A DNA stretch of 64,000 nucleotides from Allokutzneria oryzae (lineage in GTDB: Bacteria > Actinomycetota > Actinomycetes > Mycobacteriales > Pseudonocardiaceae). The notes below the pieces were generated by a model that was not told the DNA's origin, did not search any database, and saw nothing but the letters and a program-made list of their open reading frames with translations. The translations under genes and the position numbers were made by a program. This document shows positions 23,454 through 33,600 of the stretch, in pieces (within the stretch, counting starts at the first letter, position 1; each line of letters begins with the position of its first letter). The stretch is from positions 1 to 64,000 of the forward strand of contig NZ_JBHLZU010000008.1 of the NCBI RefSeq assembly GCF_042429765.1, read 5' to 3'.

Positions 23454-24443
23454 ATGATCATCGAGAACGTCTCGTTCCCCTCCGGGCAGCACTGCGAGAC
23501 CACCGCGCTCGGCGCGCTGCTGCGCCACGACGGGATCGAGCTGTCCGAGCCGATGCTGTTCGGCCTCGGCGAGGGGCTCGGCTTCGTCTACTGGGACGCG
23601 AAGAACATGGACTTCCCGTTCCTCGGCGGGCGCGTGAAGCCGACCCTGATCACCAGGACGGTTGCCGAGCGGCTCGGTCTCCAGCTGCACGTCCAGGAGA
23701 CCGGCTCCACCCGCAAGGCCTGGCAGAACGTCACCGACGCCCTCGATTCCGGACGCCCCGTGGGACTCCAGCTGGACTGCTACCACCTGGAGTACTTCAC
23801 CTCGAAGGTGCACTTCGGCGGCCACTTCGTCGCGATGTACGGCTACGACGACGCCCGCGCGCACCTGATCGACACCGCTCAGCAGGGCGGCGCCGTGACG
23901 ACATCGCTCGCGAGCCTGGAACGCGCCCGTGGCGAGCGCGGTCCGATGACCGCGCGGAACCTCTCCTTCACCGTGACCGCCTCCGAGCGTCGACCCGCAC
24001 TGGGCGAGGCGATCCGGAAGTCCGTGCGCGCCAATGCCCACGCGTTCCTCAACCCGCCCATCGCCAACCTCGGCCACAGGGGTATCGGCAAGGCCGCGCG
24101 CCAGGTGCTCGGCTGGCTCGACCGCGCCGCTTCGCCTGCGCGCGATCTGCCTCTGGCCGCGACGCTGATGGAACGCGGCGGGACCGGAGGGGCGCTGTTC
24201 CGCGCCCTGTACCGCGACTTCCTCGCCGAGAGCACGTCGCTCGTGGACGACGAGAACCTCCGTGCCGGGCACCAGCTCTACGCCGAGATCGCTCCGCTGT
24301 GGACGGAGGTTTCCGAGCACATCGCCGCGGCCGGTGCTCGCAGTGACGCATCCGCTCTGCGGCGCGCATCGGAGATCCTCACCGACCTCGCTTCTCGGGA
24401 GCGCCGCGCCATGCAGGTCCTGAGCACCGTCCGCGCCGCATGA
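23454..24443 (+). CDS. BtrH N-terminal domain protein (DUF4872-type)
   Basis: The 329-residue protein starts MIIENVSFPSGQHCETTALG with the conserved G-x-H-C-E-T of the BtrH_N domain and continues ELSEPMLFGLGEGLGFVYW, a QLDCYHLEYF block and a GGHFVAMYGYDD block (His/Asp). BtrH in butirosin synthesis transfers an acyl side chain from an acyl carrier protein to an aminoglycoside, with Cys as the likely nucleophile. The C-terminal half is helical and matches DUF4872. The substrate here is unknown. It ends 12 nt from the convergent permease gene. Confidence 0.75.
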   Translation: MIIENVSFPSGQHCETTALGALLRHDGIELSEPMLFGLGEGLGFVYWDAKNMDFPFLGGRVKPTLITRTVAERLGLQLHVQETGSTRKAWQNVTDALDSGRPVGLQLDCYHLEYFTSKVHFGGHFVAMYGYDDARAHLIDTAQQGGAVTTSLASLERARGERGPMTARNLSFTVTASERRPALGEAIRKSVRANAHAFLNPPIANLGHRGIGKAARQVLGWLDRAASPARDLPLAATLMERGGTGGALFRALYRDFLAESTSLVDDENLRAGHQLYAEIAPLWTEVSEHIAAAGARSDASALRRASEILTDLASRERRAMQVLSTVRAA

Positions 24444-24455
24444 GCGGTCCGGGGG

Positions 24456-25727
24456 TCAAGCGCCGACGGTGAGGACTGCGAGCCAGAGGCCGAGGACGGA
24501 GAGGGCGATCGACAGGGGGACGGTGAGCAGGCCGAGCCGGGTGAACTCGCCGAGGTCGGGCTGGATGTCGTGCTGGTGCACGATCCGCCGCCACAGCAGG
24601 GTGGCCAGCGAGCCGACGTAGGTGAGGTTGGGGCCGAGGTTCACGCCGATCAGCACGGCCAGCACCACCGGCGTCCCGGCGACGGCGGCCAGGGGCAGCA
24701 GCACGAGCACGGCGGGCAGGTTGTTGATCAGGTTCGCCACGACGGCGGCGATGCTGGCCGCGAGCAGCAGGGCGAGCAGCGAGGAACCGGTGGGCATGAG
24801 ATGGCCGAGTGCGGTGGCGAGGCCGTTGTCCACCACGGCTCGGACCACGACGGCCAACGCCAGCACGAAGGCCAGGAAGGGCACGTTCGCCGCGCGCACG
24901 ATGGCGAACGCGGTGGTGCGCCGACGCCGCAGCGCCCGGAAGGCCAGCGTGAGCGCTCCGGCCGAAGCGGCCCACCCGGGGCTGAGCCCGACCAGGGAGG
25001 TGACCGCGAAGCCCGCCAGGGTCAGCCCGAGCACGACGAGTGCGAACATCGGCGTCGGCACGGGCGGCGCGGGCTCCCCGGTGCGGGGCGGAGCGCTCAG
25101 GTCGGCGGAGAAGAAGCGGCGGAACACGAGGTACTCGGTAGCGACCGCGATCACCGAAGGCAGTGCCATCAGAGCGGTGAAGTGCAGAAAAGAGATGCCG
25201 GTGGCCGCGACGGCGAGCAGATTGGTCAGATTGGACACGGGCAGCAGCAGCGAAGCCGAGTTCGCCAGGTGCGCGCAGGCGTAGACGTGCGGCTTCGACC
25301 GGATCCCGAGCCGGGCGGCGGTCGCGAACACCACGGGCGTCAGCAGCACGACAGTCGCGTCCAGGCTCAGCACCACGGTGATCACCGCCGCGACCGCGAA
25401 CACCGCCAGCAGCAACCGGCGTGGCTGACCAGCACTGACACGGGCCACCAGCGCTCCGGCGTACTGGAAGAGCCCTTCCTCCTCGCACAGCCGTCCCAGC
25501 ACCAGCACCGCCGCGAGGAACCCGACGACGGGCGCCAGGCGGGTGACCTCGGACCACGCCTCGGGCACGGGGATCGCACCAACGGCCAGCACGAGCCCGG
25601 CAGCGGGGACGGCGACGACCGCCTCCGGCAGACCCCGGGGCCGCATCACCGCGACGATCAACACCACCAGAAGGACAGCAACGGACACGAGCTCAGCGAC
25701 CCAGCCGGACAGAACGCACCTCCCCAC
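24456..25727 (-). CDS. SLC13/ArsB-like ion transporter
   Basis: The membrane protein of about 423 residues has roughly 11 hydrophobic segments. Characteristic blocks are LAPVVGFLAAVLVLGRLCEE, LSLDATVVLLTPVVFATA, LLLPVSNLTNLLAVAATGIS and, near the end, LINNLPAVLVLLPLAAV with VLIGVNLGPNLTYVGSLATL. The N-x-T-N and N-L-P / G-x-N-x-G-P motifs are those of the arsenite/anion permease superfamily (ArsB, NhaD, SLC13). The transported ion is not known. The start was placed at GTG 25727; the upstream frame is non-homologous. Confidence 0.85.
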   Translation of the reverse strand: MGRCVLSGWVAELVSVAVLLVVLIVAVMRPRGLPEAVVAVPAAGLVLAVGAIPVPEAWSEVTRLAPVVGFLAAVLVLGRLCEEEGLFQYAGALVARVSAGQPRRLLLAVFAVAAVITVVLSLDATVVLLTPVVFATAARLGIRSKPHVYACAHLANSASLLLPVSNLTNLLAVAATGISFLHFTALMALPSVIAVATEYLVFRRFFSADLSAPPRTGEPAPPVPTPMFALVVLGLTLAGFAVTSLVGLSPGWAASAGALTLAFRALRRRRTTAFAIVRAANVPFLAFVLALAVVVRAVVDNGLATALGHLMPTGSSLLALLLAASIAAVVANLINNLPAVLVLLPLAAVAGTPVVLAVLIGVNLGPNLTYVGSLATLLWRRIVHQHDIQPDLGEFTRLGLLTVPLSIALSVLGLWLAVLTVGA

Positions 25728-25768
25728 GCGAGCGGAATCCTGGCACACCGCTGGGGGAAGCCGGATAC

Positions 25769-26010
25769 CTACGAGGCTGTGCCGAGCAGCGGCAGGCACG
25801 GGGCCAGCCCGTGCACGGTGACCTCGGTCGCGCGGCGGCTCCGCCAGGCCCCGTCGGTGATCCGCAGCCGGTGCTCGACGGCGAGCGCTCCGCGGACGAC
25901 CTGGCGCGAGGTGCCGACCTCCTCGTAACCGAGCTTGCGCGAGACCGCCAGGGAAGCCGCGTTGTCGACGAACGCGCTGGAGGACGCCTCGGCCGCGACC
26001 AATCCCTCGA
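25769..26010 (-). pseudogene. GNAT acetyltransferase, C-terminal remnant
   Basis: The final 80 codons read EGLVAAEASSSAFVDNAASL then AVSRKLGYEEVGTSRQVVRG, the acetyl-CoA-binding end of a GNAT domain (F-V-D-N-x-A-S-x-x-V-x-x-K-L-G-Y). Upstream the frame passes straight into antisense of an integrase fragment, so the N-terminal half was removed, probably by that element. Confidence 0.7.
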
Positions 26011-26330
26011 AGGCAAGATCTACGTGTCGGAGCATCTGACCAGCGTGTGTCGTCGGATGGGGATCTCGATACAGCCAGCCAGGTTGCGGACGGGCCGGGA
26101 CAAGGGGCCGGTGGAGCGATTTTTCCGCACCCTGCGGGAAAATCTGTTGCAGGCGCTGCCGGGCTGCAAGGGCCCGGACGTCCATTCTCGCGGGTCGACT
26201 CCCGAGGCGGACGCGTTCTTCTTCCTCGACGAACTCGAAGCGATCATCCGCGAATGGGTCGCGACGGCCTACCACCACTAGCCACACCGCAGCCTCTCCG
26301 CAGGACTCAGATCCCCCGTCACCTTCTTCT
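26005..26330 (+). pseudogene. DDE integrase/transposase, C-terminal fragment
   Basis: The frame begins GKIYVSEHLTSVCRRMGIS and continues QPARLRTGRDKGPVERFFRT, LRENLLQALPGCKGPDVHSR and FFFLDELEAIIREWV. This is the end of an rve/Mu-type integrase core (catalytic Glu in PVERFF). It stops prematurely at TAG 26281, after which HRSLSAG-type tail sequence is still recognisable. It has no start codon and is truncated on both sides. Confidence 0.7.
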
Positions 26331-26456
26331 TCGTGATTCCCGATGAGGGAGCTGTGGTCACCGAGCCAGCACGACTTCGTCCCAGTCAAAGGCGTGATCC
26401 CAGCGGCACCACCGGACTCGGCGGCATCGCCGGACCACCCACACGCCGCGCCGCGG

Positions 26457-27191
26457 TCAGACGGCTTCCAGGACGAAGAACAGGAAGCTCAGGAAGGCCC
26501 CGGAGGGGAACCTCGCCATCTCGTCGGGGAAGAGTTCGCGGGCTTCCGGCGCCGGGGGCGGCTCGCTGATGACGGCCGTGCGGAAGCCGGCCGCGGTGAA
26601 GGCGTCGGTCATCGCGTGCAGCGGCCGGTGCCAGAAGGTGAGCACGGCCTTCTGGCCGTTGAAGGTGCACTCGTCGGACCACTTGCTGGTGGCGAAGTAG
26701 CTGGCTTCGGGATGGATGATCTTGAAGATGATGGGGTGGTTGACGACCACGATCAGCCGACCACCGGGCTTCACCACCCGCCGCAACTCGGCCAACGGGG
26801 CGGTCCAGTCCTCCAGGTAGTGCAGGACCAGGGCCGCGATGACATCGTCGAACGCGCCGTCGGGATACGGCAGCGGTTGGCCGATGTCGGCGACCCGAAG
26901 GTCCGTGTCGGCGCCGAGCCGCTGCCGGGCCAGCTCCACCATTTTCGCGCTGCGGTCGAAGCCGGCCACGACGGCGCCCCGGTCGCGCAGCGCCTCGGAC
27001 ACGGCACCGGAGCCGCACCCGGCGTCGAGAATCCGCCGACCCGCCACGTCCCCGGCCAGGTCCACGATCGCGGGCCGCGCGTAGTAGGCGTTGAGGAGGC
27101 TGGTGTCGTTCTCGACCGTGTACGCCTCGGCGAAGCTGTCGTAGTCGTTTTCCACGGCCACGTCGGTGGAACTCTTGGGATCGGCAGGCAT
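26457..27191 (-). CDS. Class I SAM-dependent methyltransferase
   Basis: The 244-residue protein has methyltransferase motif I ILDAGCGSGAVSEALRDRGA near residue 55, motif II-like VAGFDRSAKMVELARQRL, motif post-II RVADIGQPLPYPDGAFDDV and motif III LRRVVKPGGRLIVVVNHP. The N-terminus YDSFAEAYTVENDTSLLNAY is typical of UbiE/Methyltransf_11-type enzymes acting on small molecules. ATG 27191 (after GGGAA) is preferred to ATG 27200. The substrate is unknown; no biosynthetic gene is adjacent. Confidence 0.88.
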   Translation of the reverse strand: MPADPKSSTDVAVENDYDSFAEAYTVENDTSLLNAYYARPAIVDLAGDVAGRRILDAGCGSGAVSEALRDRGAVVAGFDRSAKMVELARQRLGADTDLRVADIGQPLPYPDGAFDDVIAALVLHYLEDWTAPLAELRRVVKPGGRLIVVVNHPIIFKIIHPEASYFATSKWSDECTFNGQKAVLTFWHRPLHAMTDAFTAAGFRTAVISEPPPAPEARELFPDEMARFPSGAFLSFLFFVLEAV

Positions 27192-27735
27192 GTTTCCCAT
27201 ACTGCCGAGCGATCGATCAGGATGCCAGGAGATCATCTCGACCACCAGTCGCCCGCTCGGGCAACGCGGTCCCGTCAGCCCAGGTCGACAGCTACTCCAC
27301 CCATCAGACAGCGAGCGGGCCGCATTGAGTGTTGTTGATCGGTAACCGGCATCCGCTTCCCAGCTCGAACGCATGTGACTACAGGAGACAGTTGCCACCA
27401 TGAGTCGTGGCGATCTGGTGTTCTGTTCGTGGATTCCAGCGATAGTTGTCACCAGTTACAGGTCCTATGTGTCACCGGCGCTAGTGCAGACATAGTTGTC
27501 AGTTGATCGAGTGATGTTGAGCGAGCATCCTGCGGTGAATGCGAGCGGACTCGGTCAGGTCGGCACACCCTTCCCAAGCCACGGTGTGCCGGGTCGCCGT
27601 GGCGACCGATGACGTTCGCCCCGTCATCTCGTCATAGTCAGCGACACCGAACTGGCGATAACCGACGCATGTCTGCTCATCCGGCCGACGGTCAGCGATG
27701 CCCGCATCCGCACGATGCTGAGTCCGTCGCCGGCC
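27192..27735. other. Gene-free interval with short repeats
   Basis: I see no convincing gene here. It contains two copies of ATAGTTGTCA (about 27442 and 27490) that look like the end of a lost mobile element, and an inverted repeat CGGCACACC (27561-27569) with GGTGTGCCG (27583-27591) around a 13-nt loop. The promoter of the methyltransferase gene must lie at its left edge. Confidence 0.4.
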
Positions 27736-28455
27736 CTACTCAGCGTCCTGTGCCTCGATCAGGTCGAGGTCGCGGACGCAGAAGCCGAGGTGCTCGAAGG
27801 TCTCGTTGAGCACCGTGCCGAGGCACTGCCGCACCAGGCGGCCCCGGGCGTACGGCGGCCACACGTCGTCGTCGGGCACCGGCGCTCGCGCTGCGAGCTG
27901 CACAGCGGTGACCTCGTCGAGCCAGGCCTCGAGCTCGGCGGCCTGTGCGTCACGCACGCTCACGATCTCGTCGAGGGACGGATCGAGCGAGAGGTCAAGC
28001 CCGTGCGCTCCACGGTAGGGCTCGACGGTCGTCCCGATGCCCATCGGCGTGAACAGCTCCTTCGAGCCCAGGCAGCAGCGGCGGAACCACGAGTCGTGGA
28101 CGAAGACGAGGTGGCGCATCGTCTGCACCGCCGTCCACTCGTCATTAACGCTGCGGCGCTCGATGCCGGGCGTACGGCGGATGCGCTCGATCGTGGCGGC
28201 CCAGCCGGCATGGAGCTGACGCGATGCCTCACGCAGATCGGCAGGGTCCTCGGAGCGGATCAGCACCCGCACCGGATGACGCCGGTCGAGCTCTGCCTCG
28301 ACGTACTCGGTGACCTCGACACCGTTCACCACGAGGTTGGTGATGAGCCCGTCGATCACGGCATCCTGCATGACGACGCCGATCAGGCGTGCCCCGGTCA
28401 GATCGCACTCGCGGAACTCCGCACCGTGCAGATCCTCGTCGACATACCGCGTCAT
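27736..28455 (-). CDS. DinB-like protein with N-terminal pentapeptide-type segment
   Basis: The 239-residue protein starts MTRYVDEDLHGAEFRECDLT and LTGARLIGVVMQDAVIDG, resembling pentapeptide repeats (A(D/N)LxG pattern). It continues into a four-helix DinB/DUF664 domain, with WTAVQTMRHLVFVHDSWFRR providing the first conserved metal-site His region and the C-terminal VLNETFEHLGFCVRDLD providing a second. DinB-fold enzymes include metal-dependent thiol S-transferases. The activity here is unknown. ATG 28464 is an alternative start. Confidence 0.75.
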   Translation of the reverse strand: MTRYVDEDLHGAEFRECDLTGARLIGVVMQDAVIDGLITNLVVNGVEVTEYVEAELDRRHPVRVLIRSEDPADLREASRQLHAGWAATIERIRRTPGIERRSVNDEWTAVQTMRHLVFVHDSWFRRCCLGSKELFTPMGIGTTVEPYRGAHGLDLSLDPSLDEIVSVRDAQAAELEAWLDEVTAVQLAARAPVPDDDVWPPYARGRLVRQCLGTVLNETFEHLGFCVRDLDLIEAQDAE

Positions 28456-28507
28456 GCTCCGCATACTAGGTCCGAGCACCGACAAGCCGGCCTCCCCGGC
28501 TTGATTT

Positions 28508-28600
28508 GGCCTCTTCCAGGTCCTGACCGAGCGCGAAGAACGCAACAGCGTCGCGATCGCCTCCAACGAATCCTTCTCCGGATGGACCAAGACTGATCAC
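28508..28600 (+). pseudogene. IS21 IstB-like ATPase fragment
   Basis: About 30 codons read GLFQVLTEREERNSVAIASN followed by ESFSGWTKT. This is a conserved stretch of IstB, the helper ATPase of IS21-type elements. Nothing of IS21 remains on either side. Confidence 0.65.
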
Positions 28601-28859
28601 TTCCGCGTCCTCCTCCTGGTGCGTGGTCGAACGAGCAGTGTGGACAGAGCGCCTTGCGTGTCGCACCGCGCACAATCCGCCTCTGCGAAGGGAGAACGAG
28701 CATCGGCGGTGGCCGACGGCAGCGCCTGTTGCCGGGCTGCCCGGTCACGGTGGGCATCCGGTTCGCCGACGTCGGGCGACGCCAGGACGTGAACGGCCTG
28801 GCCGGGAGATCGAAAACGTCTGCGCACCAACGACTTCCCCACGCGTTACTGTGTCTCGC

Positions 28860-29537
28860 ATGCCTAGGCAGCCCTATCCGCTTGACCGCGTCACGCCTGA
28901 GCGCATTGCCGAGACAGCCTTGGCGATCCTGGACAGCGCAGGTCCGGGCGCACTGAGTTTCCGTTCGCTGGCCCAGCATCTCGGTGTTTCGCACATGACG
29001 ATCTACCGACGGTGCAGCGACCTGGACGGACTGCTGGACCTGTGCGTGGACCACCTCGCCGCCTACCTGCCCGACTCCGTTCCCGGCAGTGACTGGGCGC
29101 GGGTGACCGAAACGAGGTTCACCGGGCTCTACATCCTGCTGACCACGCACCCCGGGTTGATGGCGTTGCGAGGCGCTCGGCCGTGGCTGGGTGAACAATT
29201 GCTCCGACGACTGGTCGAACCCGCTGTCGGCGACAACATCGCCGTCGGGATGAGCGCGCAGGAGGCGGTCCTGACGTATCGGCGAATGTATCTGCTCACC
29301 CTTGGATGTGCGAGTTTCGTCGACCATCGCAATCCGAACACCGTCATCGCCAATGTGCGTACGACGATCACAGGTCTGGACCCGCAGGAGTTTCCTGCCC
29401 TGACAGGGAATCTGGAGGCGATCCTGCCGATCATGAGCGACGACGAGATCTACTACGGCGCCCTGCGCCAGCTCATCCGCAGTGCCCGGCCCGAGACCTC
29501 CGAACCCCCTGCTGGTTCCCACCATCGACGCGGCTGA
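28860..29537 (+). CDS. TetR-family transcriptional regulator
   Basis: The 225-residue protein starts MPRQPYPLDRVTPERIAETA and has a TetR HTH (LSFRSLAQHLGVSHMTIYRR, with the recognition-helix SHMTIYRR). The C-terminal helices (LDGLLDLCVDHLAAYLPD onward) are of the TetR_C ligand-binding type. ATG 28860 is chosen because homology begins there, though the frame is open to 28623. It lies beside the DinB-like gene in divergent orientation, but the IstB scrap separates them; its regulon is unknown. Confidence 0.88.
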   Translation: MPRQPYPLDRVTPERIAETALAILDSAGPGALSFRSLAQHLGVSHMTIYRRCSDLDGLLDLCVDHLAAYLPDSVPGSDWARVTETRFTGLYILLTTHPGLMALRGARPWLGEQLLRRLVEPAVGDNIAVGMSAQEAVLTYRRMYLLTLGCASFVDHRNPNTVIANVRTTITGLDPQEFPALTGNLEAILPIMSDDEIYYGALRQLIRSARPETSEPPAGSHHRRG

Positions 29538-29689
29538 CGCTGGGGTCGGGGTGAGCACCACCATCAGCTCCAACAAGCCAGGCTCACCGCGCCGGCTGGC
29601 AGTCAAGTCAGCATGGTGCTCCCGGCCTGTGTGTGGTGTTCCGTCGCGCCGGTCCGGCCAAGCGTCTTTCCAGGACTCGACCTGAACGC

Positions 29690-29725
29690 GAAGCGCTCGG
29701 CTGGGCCGTCCCAGCCGGGCGCTTC
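29690..29725. terminator. Long hairpin between convergent genes
   Basis: GAAGCGCTCGGCTGGG (29690-29705) pairs with CCCAGCCGGGCGCTTC (29710-29725) with one T/G wobble and a CCGT loop. It lies between the TetR gene and the convergent DUF2382 gene and can serve both directions. Confidence 0.65.
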
Positions 29726-29809
29726 GCCACCTTCCTGGCCGAAAGCAGTCGACCACCGGTGCCGCGCCGTCCCCTGCGATCCGCCGGCGGGCCGGGTTCC
29801 GGCGAGGGT

Positions 29810-30574
29810 TCAGCGCGAGCGGCGGTGGTCGGCGTCGTCGCGCACGGTGCCTTCGGTGTCGATGCGTTCCTTGCGGACTTCACCCGCGACGGTCTCGGTG
29901 TCGGTGACCTGTTCCTTCTCCAGGCGGACCCGCTCGACCGGGACGGTCTCGGTGCCGACCACCGGGCGTTCCTCGTGCAGGGTGACCTCGTGCTCGGCCT
30001 CGGAGACCTCCGGGCCGGACAGAGGCTGTTCGCGGTTGGCTTCGGTGATCGGTTCGCGCTCGACGCGGACCTCCTCGCGGGTGAGCGGCACGTGGACCTG
30101 CTCGGTTTCGGTGACCACGTACTTGCGCAGCCGGGCACGGCCGACTTCGTGCTGCTCGGTGCCCACCCGCAGGTGCTCCTCGGAGCGGGTCATCGCGTCG
30201 TCGGTGGCCTGACCGGGGGCGCCGCGACCGGCATTGACGTCGGTGTGGTCACTGCAGTTGAGGCCGTAGTAGCTGTAAAGGCGCTGTTCCTCGTCAGCGT
30301 CGAGGTGCCGGCCGTCGGGATCGATGGAGGGGCGTTCTTGACATGGTCCTTGGCGTAGGGGCTGTTCAGGTCGCCACCCTGGGTGCCGCGCAGCCCCTTC
30401 ACGGGCAGGAACGACTGCTTGAGCCCGAGCAGGCCGGTGGTGACCGAGATCCACTCCAGGCGGCCGGTCCAGTCGTCGAGCCAGACCTGCTCGACGGTGC
30501 CGATCTTGTTCCCGGACGGTGGTAGACAGCCGGCCAGCCCAGTCGGTGATGTTGTCCTGGGTTCTGCTGGTCAT
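29810..30574 (-). pseudogene. PRC-barrel/DUF2382 stress protein, two compensating frameshifts
   Basis: The start (MTSRTQDNITDWAG) and the last 150 residues (LRKYVVTETEQVHVPLTREE, VRVEREPITEANREQPL, HEERPVVGTETVPVERVRLE) are in one frame and give a typical actinobacterial PRC-barrel + DUF2382 (YsnF/AvaK-type) protein. Between about 30525 and 30335 the PRC barrel is encoded in another frame (GNKIGTVEQVWLDDWTGRLE, WISVTTGLLGLKQSFLPVKG, DLNSPYAKDHVKN). Two single-base indels would restore it. It is either a very recent pseudogene or a sequencing error. The family is associated with stress and photosynthesis-like barrels, with no defined reaction. Confidence 0.7.
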
Positions 30575-30634
30575 GGCTGATCTCATTCCTGGCTTCGCTT
30601 GTCTTGCGTCGATCCCCCTAACACGTAAAGATCT

Positions 30635-33600
30635 CTAGCTCGCGAGGACCGGAGTGGCCCAACGCTCAGCTGGCCAGCCCACGCAGTCGTAGAGCTGCAG
30701 GAAGGCACCCTCCGCCTGGTTTCCGCCCTGGTTGTCCATGCACCGCCCGGAAGGGATCGACACGAGTGTCCCGTTAGGACGGTGCACCCACGACTGAGTG
30801 GGTTTGGCCTGGCAGGCGCCGATGATCATCCCGTTGCCGTTGTCACCACCCGCGACGTCGAGGCAGTTGCTCTGCGCCCAGATCGAGCCGGTGCCGACGT
30901 AGGACCACACCTGCGCGTCGCCGCCGTGACAGCTCCACAGCCAGACCACGCCGCTGGTGGGGGTGCCGTTCTTGACATCGGCGCACTTGCCGATCCAGCC
31001 GACGATCGAGCCACGCCACAACGTCGGCGCGGTCAGTCGCCAGCTCTGGTTCGCGCCGCTCCCGCAGTTCTGCACGGTGAACTTCGCACCGTTGGCCAGC
31101 GACGCTGAGGTCAGGCACAGTCCGGACGCCGGGTTCACCACCGCACCGTCCTGCCGCAGCTCCCACTTCTGGCCGCTGCCCGCGGTGCACGTCGCCAGCG
31201 CCACCGCGGTGCCGGCCGCGGTGGCCCCTCCGGTGATGTCCAGGCAGCGGCTGCCGTTGCGCACCGTCGCGTCGCCGGCGAGCGCCCACACCTGGGCCAT
31301 GGTGCCGTTACAGCTCCACACCGCGACGCTGAGCTTGCGGGAGTCGTTGTCGGCGACGTCGAGGCACTGCCCGGTGGTGGTGGCCAACATGCCGCTGCGT
31401 CCGCGGTCCTCGCTGAAACGCCACACCTGATCGGCGCGCGTCCCGCAGTCCTGGATCTGCAAGGCCCCGCCGTCGGCGGAGGACACGGCGGTGAGGCATC
31501 GGGTGGAGACGGGGTTGATCAGTGAGCCGTCCGGGCGCTGCACCCACTGCTGCTCCGGCGTCACGTGACAGGCGGCCAGCCCGACAGGGGCGCCCTGTGC
31601 GGCGCCGGAGGTGGCCAGGCACTTCCCGGTGTTGCTGATGGTGCCGTCACCGATGGAGGTCCACACCTGGTGCGGGGAGGTGTAGCAGCCCCACATCTGG
31701 ACCTTGCCCTGGTTCGGGTCACCACCGGGCACGTCCAGGCAGGCGTTGTTCAGCCCGACCAGCGCGCCGGAGCGCACGGGCGTGTTGCGCTTGATCCGGA
31801 CGTCGCGGAAGTGCACCGGTGCGGAGGCTCCGTGGTTCTGCAAGCCGATGAAGCTGTGCGCGTTGAGCCTCGCGGGGTCGGTCGTGGTGAACTGGTTGAC
31901 CTTCTGACCGTTGAGCACCACGGTCACCGTGTTCCACGCGACGGTGATCTCGTAGGTGTTCCACTGCCCCACCGGCTTCGCCGCGGCGGCGTCCGGTCCC
32001 CGCCCCGGGGTGATCGCACCGGTGGCCGCCGTTCCGGTGGCGCCCGCGGGCCCGATCTGCGCCTCCAGGCCACGGGCGGCGGGAACGGCGGGGTCGGCCC
32101 CGGGGTGCGGGAACATCACCAGCACACCGGACTGCGCGGCCTCGGAGGTGGACTTCCAATCCAGCTTGACCGTGTAGTCACCGCCGAAGGTGTGGGCCGC
32201 GTACCAGGTGACGTCGTTGCCGGATTGGGTGATCAGTTCGCAGTTCTGCGACACCAGCGGGGTCATTCCGGCGGTCAGCCACGCGTCGAGGCTGGTCTCC
32301 GCGCGACCGTCGAAGGCACTGAGGAACCCCTTCTCGCCCTTGCTCGCCGGGCAACTGCCCGTCCCGGTCGGCGCCGGGCGCCCGCCGACGAAATAGCCGG
32401 CGACGTCGAGGGCCACCCTCGCCTGACCCCGCTCGTTGCGCACGCCGACCTTGCCGCTGACGCCGAGTGGGACCAGTCCGGTGTTGGCCGCGGTTTCGAG
32501 CTTGTTGAGGCCGAAGTCGGTGACCCCGGACCATCCGAGATCGGTGGGGCGCAGGGAGATCTCGGTGCCCTGGGTGTCCTCACCCGCGGTGGTGGTGAGC
32601 ACGACCGCGGTCGCCGCGCGGCTGACTCCTGCCAGACCGCCGACCTGGAAGTCGGCCGTCTCGCCGTGGCCGATCGCGGTGTTGCGCAACCCGGTGCCCG
32701 TGCTGGTGTCGGCGATGCGCACGGCTTCAGGTAGCGCGACGTAGCGCGCCCCGGCGCCAGGAGCGAACCAGCCGAGCACGTCGACGATCACATGGGCGTG
32801 GCCCGCCCACGAGTGATTGCTGATGCGGATCTTGCCGTCCTCGGCGATTCCGACGATGGCCAGGTTGGAGCGGCGGTCGGTGGGCAAGCTCGGGCTGACC
32901 GTGCCGGTCCCCGTGCGGTTCTGGGTGTAGGCCCCCAGCCAGCTCTCCCCCGTGGCCTCCACCGCGGTGATGTTGACCGCCACCGCGGTGGCGTTCTGGG
33001 GAACGTCGGCGACGCCCCGGATCTGCACGGCGCGATCGGTTTGCGCCTTGAGTGCCTGGGTTCCGCTGGCTCCCGTCCACGCGCGGGTGTCCAGGACGCG
33101 GCCCGCGGTGGGCCTGGCGAAGTAGGTCGATGCGCCGGTCGCGCTGAAGTAGCCGAGCAGCTCCACTCCGACCCAGGTGTGCCCGGGTCCGCCCCGGAGT
33201 CGGATCGCCCGGTCCTTGCCGAGGGTGGCGACGAAGGTCGTGGAGGTGAAGGTCCCACCCTTGCGGACCTGCAACCCGGTGGCCTTGCTGCCCGAGGTCG
33301 TGGGGTCGCCGGGGAAGACATCGACCCGGGAGTCGATGTCGGGTCCCACCCCGGGGTCGGTGCGACCGGTGAGGGTGATCGTGACCGCGGAGGTGTCGGC
33401 GGGGACGTCGGGCATCGGCACGGTGAAGATCTGGTTCGGTGCGAGCGCGATGTTGCTGGTCCGTTTGGGTTCGGGCAGAGACGTGTAGCCGTGGCCGGTG
33501 ACCACGGGCACCGTGTCGGGAGTGCCCAGTGCCAGGGTTCCGTTGCCCCACAGGTTGTCCGAGCGCTTCGGGTTGGTGCGGGAGAGCAACGCGGCCTGCA

